From: Neptunomonas sp.
GTDB taxonomy: Bacteria; Pseudomonadota; Gammaproteobacteria; Pseudomonadales; Balneatricaceae
Assembly (NCBI GenBank): GCA_004195305.1
Contig: SDWN01000722.1
Location: forward strand, 1 to 5,038
DNA: 5,038 nt
Reading direction: 5' to 3'
Below the pieces are notes generated by a model. That model was not told the DNA's origin, did not search any database, and saw only the letters and a program-made list of their open reading frames with translations. Made by a program: the position numbers and the translations under genes. Of this stretch, positions 1 through 5,038 are shown piece after piece. Each line of letters starts with the position of its first letter. Position 1 is the first letter of the stretch.

Positions 1-19
1 AGATGTGTATAAGAGACAG
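1..19 (+). other. Tn5/Nextera mosaic-end adapter remnant (not genomic)
   Basis: The first 19 bases read AGATGTGTATAAGAGACAG, identical to the transposase mosaic end used in Nextera tagmentation libraries. It sits exactly at the sequence edge, and the frame of the following gene hits a TAA inside it (10-12). Conserved protein sequence in that frame begins straight after the adapter. This is best explained as untrimmed library sequence at a contig end. It should be masked and not read as the genomic context of cbtA. Confidence 0.96.
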
Positions 20-540
20 ATAGTGGCCTCTCTAATGTGCTAGCGGCTATTGGTTTTTCTGTACTGTTGCTGGCGATTATGGGGCAGCTACAGCTTTCTG
101 GAATAACCCGATTGACAGCGTTAAAAGGGTTGGCCTGGGGCGGGGCAGGATTTATCGCCTTTTTTGTCGCTCCCGGTCTGGGTTTGCCGCCGGAAATTCC
201 GGGGGTCGAAGCTGCGCCCCTCGAAAATCGTCAGGAGTGGTGGGTGTTGACGGTGTTGGTGACAGGGGCCGGATTGGCCATGCTGGCCTTCGCCCCCAAA
301 CTCGTTAAAATCGGCGGTCTGGTGCTGCTGGCAGCTCCCCATCTGGTCGGGGCTCCTCACGGCGCAGGGCCTGAGTTTTCCCATTCTGATCCTCAGGTTG
401 TGGAAACGCTAATGGCGCTTCACTCCGACTTTATCCTCGCCAGTGCCTACACCAATGCCGTATTTTGGTTGGTCTTAGGGCTGATGTCGGCCTGGGTGTT
501 AAATAAATGGGTGCTGCAAGGCGGAGAGCGTACGGCTTAA
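20..540 (+). CDS. cbtA: CbtA-family cobalt transporter subunit, 5'-truncated
   Basis: This is the C-terminal part of a CbtA-like membrane protein, a predicted cobalt uptake subunit that normally works with the small protein CbtB and is often tied to B12 genes. In-frame codons start at 22 (Ser-Gly-Leu-Ser-Asn-Val). The GTG at 37 is an internal valine, not a start, because the family resemblance continues upstream of it. Family-like blocks are APGLGLPPEIPG, then RQEWW, then APHLVGAPH. About five hydrophobic segments are visible: VLAAIGFSVLLLAIM, the GLAWGGAGFIAFF region, VLTVLVTGAGLAMLAF, IGGLVLLAAPHLVG and a last one near NAVFWLVLGLMSAWVL. The gene ends at TAA 538-540. The N-terminal part, with the first membrane helix and any cbtB upstream, is lost at the sequence edge. 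The transport role is a family prediction; metal specificity cannot be read from the sequence. Confidence 0.85.
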
Positions 541-590
541 GCCGCGCTTGCTTGACGTGTCTGGGGGAGGTTGAAACGAATTTCCCCTTC

Positions 591-643
591 CGCATGACAG
601 GTTTGTGACGCATCCTCTGGGGCTGTCAGCGCACGTTTTTTTT
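591..643 (+). terminator. probable rho-independent terminator after cbtA
   Basis: CGC-A-TGACAG (591-600) can pair with CTGTCA-GCG (623-631), giving a nine-pair stem with one bulged A and a 22-base loop. Eight consecutive T residues follow at 636-643 after a 4-base spacer. It lies 50 bases past the cbtA stop. The loop is long and the T run is slightly displaced, so it is not a textbook terminator, but position and T tract fit the end of the cbtA transcript. If correct, the permease gene at 870 needs its own promoter. Confidence 0.45.
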
Positions 644-869
644 CGCTAAAGACTCGGTCGTTCAGAGCGTACTGGGTGCAAAACTTCGTATGTTAATTCC
701 CTGTGTTTGGGTGAGTGGACACCTCCGTGTCGGCTGCGGTTGTCAGCTCGCACGGGCAGGTGGTGTGCGAAATATTCCGGCGTTCATCTCGCTCAGCAGT
801 ATAGAATGACGGCGAATTGTTAGGTTGGCTCACGCCCCCTCGCTGATCTATTAACGGAGAATCTCAACA
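644..869. other. non-coding leader of the permease gene; no recognised element
   Basis: This stretch holds no convincing gene on either strand. A perfect 6-bp inverted repeat, TCGCAC (748-753) and GTGCGA (765-770), encloses an 11-base loop. A -10-like TATAGAAT lies at 800-807, but I see no good -35 at 16-18 bases from it. The conserved B12-box and core segments of cobalamin riboswitches were looked for and not seen. The region should contain the promoter of the permease gene if the upstream terminator is real. The Shine-Dalgarno GGAGA (856-860) closes it, nine bases before the ATG. Confidence 0.4.
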
Positions 870-1541
870 ATGAATCCTGAAATTTACAGTTTGCTCAGTC
901 TGGGGTTCATGCTGGGGCTGATGCATGCCCTGGATGCCGATCATGTGATGGCGGTCTCTGTTTTGAGTGTGGGGCGTCCCAGCCTGGCCCGTACCCTGCG
1001 CTTCAGCGCCCAGTGGGCCGTTGGCCATGGTGGGGTGCTACTCTGCAGCGGCATCATGCTCTTTGGTCTGGGATTAGCGATTCCTGAGTCATTGCAGCGC
1101 ATGGCTGAAATTGGCGTCGGCGTCTTACTTATTGTCTTGGGCCTGTGGTGCTTTTGGGGTTTTCGTCAGCGGCGATTGAGCCTCGATCAGCATCGCCATG
1201 ACCAGGTAGTGCACCGACATTGGCACCAGGCGGGGGATCAAACCCATCGAGGTCACGGCAGTGGCGGGCATGCACCGGTCTTCGTTGGCATGCTGCATGG
1301 GCTAGCGGGCAGCGCCCCGGCCATGGCATTGATTCCGGCGATGGCTCAGGGTCAGATGAGCGCGGCATTTGGTTATCTTGCGATATTTTCGTTTGGGGTC
1401 ATGCTGAGCATGGTCGCTTTCGGGTTAGGCTGGGGTAGCTTGCTGCAACGGCTGAATGAGCGGGTGCTTGATTGGAGTCGCCGTCTGGTTGCTGCCAGCT
1501 CAATCATCATCGGAAGTTACTGGTTGAGCCAGGCGGTATGA
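870..1541 (+). CDS. NiCoT/UreH-like nickel-cobalt permease with His-rich loop
   Basis: A 223-residue inner-membrane protein, probably a nickel or cobalt transporter. Residues 19-25, HALDADH, match the HX4DH metal-binding signature in the first or second helix of NiCoT-type permeases. About six hydrophobic helices are visible, near residues 5-30, 47-70, 79-98, 136-158, 165-190 and 204-220. A cytosolic-type loop at 108-134 contains eight histidines, typical of metal sensing or buffering loops. Other histidines in helices are H53 (VGHGG) and H143 (MLHGLAGS). The HGLAGS motif and short length are closer to UreH/NicO/TauE-like relatives than to classical HoxN/NixA (over 300 residues). The ATG at 870 is chosen because GGAGA lies nine bases upstream. 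Placement between cbtA and corrin genes argues for cobalt as substrate; this is inference. Direction of transport (uptake or efflux) cannot be decided from sequence. Confidence 0.75.
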   Translation: MNPEIYSLLSLGFMLGLMHALDADHVMAVSVLSVGRPSLARTLRFSAQWAVGHGGVLLCSGIMLFGLGLAIPESLQRMAEIGVGVLLIVLGLWCFWGFRQRRLSLDQHRHDQVVHRHWHQAGDQTHRGHGSGGHAPVFVGMLHGLAGSAPAMALIPAMAQGQMSAAFGYLAIFSFGVMLSMVAFGLGWGSLLQRLNERVLDWSRRLVAASSIIIGSYWLSQAV

Positions 1542-1544
1542 GCT
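1507..1544 (+). repeat. direct repeat copy 1 (3' end of permease gene)
   Basis: This 38-base segment spans the last codons and TGA stop of the permease gene, encoding IIGSYWLSQAV. It recurs 63 bases downstream with 34 of 38 bases identical. Similarity seems to extend left to a shared GCCAGC (1494 and 1556) if a one-base gap is allowed. Confidence 0.85.
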
Positions 1545-1569
1545 GCTGGACACTAGCCAGCATGAGCCG

Positions 1570-1607
1570 TCATCGGAAGTTGATGGTTGAGTCCGGCGGT
1601 ATGAGCT
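1570..1607 (+). repeat. direct repeat copy 2 (decayed duplicate of permease C-terminus)
   Basis: Imperfect copy of 1507-1544, offset by 63 bases, which is exactly 21 codons, so it lies in the same frame as the permease. Read in that frame it gives VIGS, then TGA in place of the Tyr codon, then WLSPAV and TGA. It lies beyond the permease stop and is interrupted, so it is not translated as part of the protein. The four substitutions from copy 1 suggest an old tandem duplication that has drifted as spacer DNA. Confidence 0.8.
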
Positions 1608-1692
1608 CAGGTTGTTACGCATCTTTGATGCGATCACCATCGCCACCTATCCACCCTGAGGGTCGAATTCCAGAGAGAGTTTTGAGGTTGAT
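1608..1692 (+). other. spacer upstream of chlID with small hairpins and Shine-Dalgarno
   Basis: The spacer holds a 6-bp hairpin with a 3-base loop, CGCATC (1618-1623) with GATGCG (1627-1632), and an 11-base odd palindrome ACCCTGAGGGT (1653-1663). Neither is followed by a T run, so neither looks like an intrinsic terminator. GAGG at 1684-1687 lies five bases before the ATG at 1693 and is the likely ribosome binding site, with a GAGAGAG tract just upstream at 1673-1679. No promoter is evident, so cotranscription with the permease gene is possible. Confidence 0.4.
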
Positions 1693-3492
1693 ATGTCTTC
1701 TCAACAGGTAGATCATTTTCCGTTTAGCGCGGTGTCCGGTCAGGCATCGTTCAAGCTGGCGTTGATTCTGGCGGCGATCAACCCGACCATCGGTGGGGTG
1801 TTGATTAGCGGCCCCCGCGGCAGTGCCAAGTCAACGCTTGCCCGCGGCCTGGCGGATCTTCTGCCGGGGCATCCGCGTGGTAGTGCATCCGCAGACGCAC
1901 CCCTCGTGGCCGCAGAGTTTGTGACGCTACCCTTGGGTGCCAGTGAAGAGATGCTATTGGGTACTCTCGATCTGCAGCAGGTACTCAGTAACCAGAATGT
2001 TGACTTCAGGCCGGGGCTGTTGAGCAAGGCTCACGATGGCGTATTGTATGTGGATGAAGTGAATCTGCTGGCTGACAATCTGGTTGATCTGCTGCTGGAT
2101 GTGGCGGCTAGCGGGATCAATCGTGTCGAACGGGATGGTATCAGCCATAGTCATGCTGCCGAGTTTTTGTTGGTGGGAACCATGAACCCGGATGAGGGAG
2201 AGTTACGCCCGCAATTACAGGACCGCTTTGGTCTGTCGGTGGAACTCAGCAATCAGTATTCGACGGCCGAGCGGGTGGAGATTGTTCGCACCCGGGAGGC
2301 CTATGATCGCAACCCTCGGCAGTTTTGTCTCGACTATGCAGCAGAACAGGGGGAGTTGTTGCAAAAGATCCTCCGCGCCCGAAAGTTGTTGGGCAGTATC
2401 GGCTGTAGCGAAGCGTTGCGGGTTGATATTGCTGAGCGCTGCAGCGCGGCCCAGGTCGATGGTTTGCGCGCAGATATCGTTTGGTACCGTGCCGCGCTGG
2501 CGCATGCCGCCTGGAGTGATCGCTCCGCTATCAGTCAGGGCGATATCGATACCGTAGAGGAACTGGTGTTGGCGCACCGGCGTAAGCACAAGACGCCCCC
2601 CCAACAGAATTCTTCGCAGTCTTTGCCGCCACCGCCTGCCTTTCGGCGTCCGCCCGCTGAGCGAGGGATGAGCAGTGATGATCGAGGCCCTGCCGATAAC
2701 GCCGCCAGCAAGGGTTCTAACAGTGGCAGCCAAAATCATGATGCGGGCGAAAGTGGGGACTGGGGCGGGATGCCGCCGCAGCCACAGAGGGCGGCCGAGG
2801 CGGTTGATGTAACGTTGCCACGGGGGCAGATGCAAAAAAATACGCTGGCAGCTATTGAGAGCCAACGGGATCTGAGCGGTAAAAAGAAAGGATCTGGCGC
2901 AACAGGGGCCAGAGCCATTGCGGCAGCGAGCACTAAACCGGGCTGGTTTGCGACCCTGGTTGCCAGCGCCGGAGTCTGGCCGCCGAAAAAAATCTGTTTT
3001 GAGAAACAGCGTGGCGCGGTCCCGGTGCTGCACCTGCTGCTGATTGATACCTCGGCCTCGACATTGGGGCACGGGCCTTTTTCAACGGCCAAAGCGGTGG
3101 CGTTGCAGATCGGCGAGCAAGCGTATCTGGATCGTGAGCAACTGGCTATTTTTGGTTTTGGTAACGACCGGGTCGATACGCTGTTGCCGCGAATTCGTGC
3201 GCCTAAAGAGCTGGCTGAGTTGTTAAATACGGTTCCTGCCGGTGGTGGTACCCCGCTGCGCGAAGCACTGCAGCAAGCGCAGGCCTATCTGCAGCAGATA
3301 AAACGACAAACGCCAGCCGTCAAAATTCGTACTTACCTGCTCACGGATGGGCGAACCAATGCGACGATGCAAGGCATCACGCTGTTAGGTGATTGCGTCG
3401 TTATTGATACAGAGCGCTCCTCCGTCAAGCGAGGCCGGGGGAAGCGTTTAGCGTTGGAGTTAAATGCCGACTATCTTCCGGTCCCCGTATAG
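1693..3492 (+). CDS. fused ChlI/ChlD-type chelatase ATPase-VWA subunit (cobaltochelatase partner)
   Basis: A 599-residue cytosolic protein joining a MgChl-type AAA+ ATPase to a von Willebrand A domain. In the ATPase part, Walker A is GPRGSAKST at 40-48, Walker B is VLYVDEVN at 117-124, sensor 1 is in TMNP at 163-166, the arginine finger is probably R178 in QDRFG, and sensor 2 is probably R259 in GLRAD. Residues about 300-420 form a low-complexity linker rich in Pro, Gln, Ser and Gly. The VWA domain carries a full MIDAS set: DTSAS at 452-456, T520 in GGGTPL, and D552 in TDGR. Such proteins power metal insertion by a large catalytic subunit, ChlH in chlorophyll synthesis or CobN in B12 synthesis. 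With cobO and cobB directly downstream and no chlorophyll genes, a CobN partner (functional stand-in for CobS/CobT) is the better reading, though cobN is not in the window. The gene ends 12 bases before cobO. Confidence 0.85.
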   Translation: MSSQQVDHFPFSAVSGQASFKLALILAAINPTIGGVLISGPRGSAKSTLARGLADLLPGHPRGSASADAPLVAAEFVTLPLGASEEMLLGTLDLQQVLSNQNVDFRPGLLSKAHDGVLYVDEVNLLADNLVDLLLDVAASGINRVERDGISHSHAAEFLLVGTMNPDEGELRPQLQDRFGLSVELSNQYSTAERVEIVRTREAYDRNPRQFCLDYAAEQGELLQKILRARKLLGSIGCSEALRVDIAERCSAAQVDGLRADIVWYRAALAHAAWSDRSAISQGDIDTVEELVLAHRRKHKTPPQQNSSQSLPPPPAFRRPPAERGMSSDDRGPADNAASKGSNSGSQNHDAGESGDWGGMPPQPQRAAEAVDVTLPRGQMQKNTLAAIESQRDLSGKKKGSGATGARAIAAASTKPGWFATLVASAGVWPPKKICFEKQRGAVPVLHLLLIDTSASTLGHGPFSTAKAVALQIGEQAYLDREQLAIFGFGNDRVDTLLPRIRAPKELAELLNTVPAGGGTPLREALQQAQAYLQQIKRQTPAVKIRTYLLTDGRTNATMQGITLLGDCVVIDTERSSVKRGRGKRLALELNADYLPVPV

Positions 3493-3495
3493 GTG
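3491..3495 (+). promoter_or_regulatory. Shine-Dalgarno that decides the cobO start
   Basis: AGGTG overlaps the chlID stop codon and lies nine bases before the ATG at 3505. A GTG at 3493 is also in frame and would add four residues (MSHI), but it falls inside this putative site and has no purine-rich sequence of its own upstream. The ATG is therefore preferred. Confidence 0.5.
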
Positions 3496-3504
3496 TCCCA
3501 TATT

Positions 3505-4092
3505 ATGAAATCTCATCAAGAACGCATGGTTAAAAAGAAGGCGGTTATCGCTGATAAAATTGCCAAAGCTACCCAGGAACGGGGGGTAGTGATTCTGCTC
3601 AAAGGTAACGGCAAGGGTAAAAGCAGCTCCGCATTTGGCACGATGGCTCGATCGGTAGGGCACGGTAAGCGCTGTGCCGTGGTTCAGTTTATTAAGGGCC
3701 GTGTACAAACCGGTGAGCACATGCTGTTCAAAGATCACCCGCAGATCGATTGGCACGTGATGGGTCAGGGATTTACCTGGGAAACCCAAGACCGGGATAA
3801 GGATATAGAGGCGGCGCAGAAAGCCTGGGGTATTGCGGAGCAGTTACTGCAAGATCCTAGCTATGAGATGCTGGTATTTGACGAGATGAGTTATATGTTC
3901 AAGTACCATTATCTTGATGTTGCCCCGGTGATTGAAGCGCTGAGAAATCGTCCGAAAGATCAGAGTGTTATCATCACCGGAAGAGCGATGCCGGTCGAGT
4001 TGGAAGAGGTCGCAGACACCATTAGCAACATCAAAGATGAACGCCATGCGTTTCGTTTAGGTGTTAAAGCACAAGCGGGGATTGAATTCTAA
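3505..4092 (+). CDS. cobO: cob(I)yrinic acid a,c-diamide adenosyltransferase
   Basis: A 195-residue cytosolic enzyme of the CobA/BtuR/CobO family, almost the same length as E. coli BtuR. It transfers the 5'-deoxyadenosyl group of ATP to the reduced cobalt of cobyrinic acid a,c-diamide or salvaged corrinoids, forming the Co-C bond of adenosylcobalamin. The family's modified P-loop is GNGKGKSS at residues 34-41. Other conserved blocks are VVQFIKG (59-65), VMGQGFTWETQD (85-96), LVFDEMSYM (123-131), VIITGR (155-160) and the terminal GVKAQAGIEF (186-195). The protein looks complete and intact. The gene sits between chlID and cobB, and its TAA shares its last base with the cobB ATG, so coupled translation is likely. 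I choose the ATG at 3505 over an in-frame GTG at 3493. btuR is an equivalent symbol; the biosynthetic context favours cobO. Confidence 0.95.
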   Translation: MKSHQERMVKKKAVIADKIAKATQERGVVILLKGNGKGKSSSAFGTMARSVGHGKRCAVVQFIKGRVQTGEHMLFKDHPQIDWHVMGQGFTWETQDRDKDIEAAQKAWGIAEQLLQDPSYEMLVFDEMSYMFKYHYLDVAPVIEALRNRPKDQSVIITGRAMPVELEEVADTISNIKDERHAFRLGVKAQAGIEF

Positions 4093-5038
4093 TGACTGTC
4101 GATGTCACCCCTGTGTATTGCCCTGCACTGTTTTTATCCGCGCCCGGTTCCGGGGATGGAAAAACGACCATCACGGCCGCGCTGGCACGTTATTTTACCC
4201 TGCAGGGTAAGGTCGTCCGGGTGTTCAAGACCGGCCCGGATTATTTGGATCCACAAATTCTTGCTCAAGCCTCCGGGCAAGGGGTTGAGCAGTTAGATAT
4301 GTGGATGGCCGGTGAGGCCTATTGCCAGCAAAAGCTTTATGAAGCCGCACAGGTAGCGGACCTGATTCTGGTCGAAGGGGCCATGGGGATGTTTGACGGC
4401 ACACCGTCAAGTGCCGATCTGGCTGCTCGGTTCGGAATTCCCATTGCTATCGTGATGGATGTGAAAGGGATGGCTCAGACCGCAGCAGCGCTGGCCTGCG
4501 GTTTGGCGAATTACCGCGATGATGTTCAGGTCGCCGGCATTATTGCCAACAGTTGTGGCACCGAGCGTCATGCGGAACTGATCCGCAATGCGTTGCCGGA
4601 TCATCTGCCGTTATTAGCCGCCTTGGCGCGCGATCCTGCGGTTTCACTGCCCGAGCGGCATCTGGGGCTGGTTCAGGCGAACGAAGTTCGGGATGAGTTG
4701 GAGCAGTGCTTTGCCGCCGGGACCCGTTGGTTGGCAGGCAATGCCATTACCAATATGCCTGCGCCTGTGGCGTTTTATCCGGCGGAGGTTGATGCGGTAC
4801 CCCGATCGCTTATGGGGCTGCGTATCGGTATCGCCCGGGACGCTGCTTTCAGCTTTATCTACGATGCTAATCTTCGCTTATTGACCCAGATGGGCGCGCA
4901 ATACCAGTTCTTCTCCCCTCTGAACGATCGCGTACTGCCGACGGTGGATGCACTCTGGTTACCCGGTGGCTACCCTGAACTGCACGCGGCCCGGTTAGCG
5001 GCCAACCAGCCGATGTTGGAGGCGATTCGGGCATACTG
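4092..5038 (+). CDS. cobB: cobyrinic / hydrogenobyrinic acid a,c-diamide synthase, 3'-truncated
   Basis: The first 315 residues of CobB/CbiA, open to the sequence end without a stop or frameshift. The enzyme uses ATP and glutamine to amidate the a and c carboxylates of the corrin ring. The N-terminal dethiobiotin-synthetase-like domain has Walker A GSGDGKTT at 19-26, KTGPDYLDP at 46-54, LVEGAMGMFDG at 93-103, GIIANSCGTERH at 149-160, and LGLVQANE at 191-198. The start of the class I glutaminase-like domain follows, with GLRIGIARDAAFSFIY at 242-257 and LWLPGGYPELHAARL at 288-302. The catalytic cysteine region and roughly the last third (family usually 430-460 residues) are beyond the edge. The ATG overlaps the cobO TAA by one base; only a weak GGGG (4077-4080) precedes it, so translational coupling is likely. 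If a CobN/ChlID chelatase acts in this organism, the natural substrate would be hydrogenobyrinic acid. Confidence 0.93.
   Translation, partial: MTVDVTPVYCPALFLSAPGSGDGKTTITAALARYFTLQGKVVRVFKTGPDYLDPQILAQASGQGVEQLDMWMAGEAYCQQKLYEAAQVADLILVEGAMGMFDGTPSSADLAARFGIPIAIVMDVKGMAQTAAALACGLANYRDDVQVAGIIANSCGTERHAELIRNALPDHLPLLAALARDPAVSLPERHLGLVQANEVRDELEQCFAAGTRWLAGNAITNMPAPVAFYPAEVDAVPRSLMGLRIGIARDAAFSFIYDANLRLLTQMGAQYQFFSPLNDRVLPTVDALWLPGGYPELHAARLAANQPMLEAIRAY

Noticed and set aside
37..39. GTG as the start codon of the CbtA-like protein
   Set aside because: Family-like residues continue upstream in frame to the adapter boundary, so this GTG is an internal valine of a truncated gene.
800..807. 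TATAGAAT as a sigma-70 -10 element
   Set aside because: No matching -35 at usual spacing (CCGGCG lies 17 bases upstream), so it is mentioned only within the gap description and not called a promoter.
690..809. 39-codon ORF in the cbtA-permease gap (ATG 690 to TGA 807-809)
   Set aside because: There is no Shine-Dalgarno, no recognisable domain and unremarkable composition; it is short enough to occur by chance.
541..869. Cobalamin riboswitch upstream of the permease gene
   Set aside because: Expected from context, but the conserved B12-box-like and core segments were not found on either strand by eye. A covariance model scan would be decisive.
1618..1663. Hairpin CGCATC-TTT-GATGCG and palindrome ACCCTGAGGGT as terminator or operator
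   Set aside because: No T run follows, the stems are short and no known regulator box is matched; they could be chance.
1472..1711. 79-codon + strand ORF spanning the direct repeats
   Set aside because: It runs out of frame with the permease end and into chlID. Its apparent internal repeat is the DNA duplication read in another frame, and it has no ribosome binding site or domain.
2215..3072. 285-codon antisense ORF inside chlID
   Set aside because: It lies opposite a well-conserved AAA+/VWA gene in a GC-rich region where long antisense frames are common. Its translation shows no domain.
3493..3504. GTG 3493 as cobO start, giving four more residues
   Set aside because: It lacks its own ribosome binding site and lies within the AGGTG that is well placed for the ATG at 3505.

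Overview
The window reads as part of a cobalt-uptake and cobalamin (vitamin B12) biosynthesis locus. All genes lie on the + strand. Both terminal genes are incomplete. The first 19 bases match the Tn5/Nextera mosaic-end adapter, so base 1 is very probably a physical read or contig end with untrimmed adapter. Base composition is moderately GC-rich, and the proteins resemble proteobacterial, most likely gammaproteobacterial, homologues (for example a BtuR/CobO close in motif layout to the E. coli protein). I cannot name a genus.

Layout: (1) 1-19, adapter. (2) about 20-540, the C-terminal part of CbtA, a membrane subunit of a predicted cobalt transporter. (3) 541-869, a non-coding gap with a probable terminator directly after cbtA and an isolated hairpin further down; no B12 riboswitch is recognisable. 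(4) 870-1541, a six-helix metal permease of the NiCoT/UreH-like type with a histidine-rich loop. (5) 1542-1692, a spacer holding a decayed tandem duplication of the last codons of that permease gene. (6) 1693-3492, a fused ChlI/ChlD-type AAA+ ATPase plus von Willebrand A protein, the presumed motor partner of the cobaltochelatase CobN. (7) 3505-4092, corrinoid adenosyltransferase CobO/BtuR. (8) 4092 to the end, the N-terminal two thirds of cobyrinic/hydrogenobyrinic acid a,c-diamide synthase CobB/CbiA.

Together the genes cover import of cobalt (CbtA and the permease), energising its insertion into the corrin ring (ChlID with a CobN encoded elsewhere), adenosylation of the cobalt centre (CobO) and amidation of the a and c side chains (CobB). 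chlID, cobO and cobB are tightly packed (12-base gap, then a 1-base overlap) and are almost certainly one operon. A CobN-type chelatase would imply the late-cobalt-insertion (aerobic) route, but cobN is not in the window.

I found no clearly undescribed system. The points most worth a second look are the adapter at the left end, the in-frame 63-bp duplication scar after the permease gene, two cobalt/nickel transport genes side by side, and the unexplained cbtA-permease gap.
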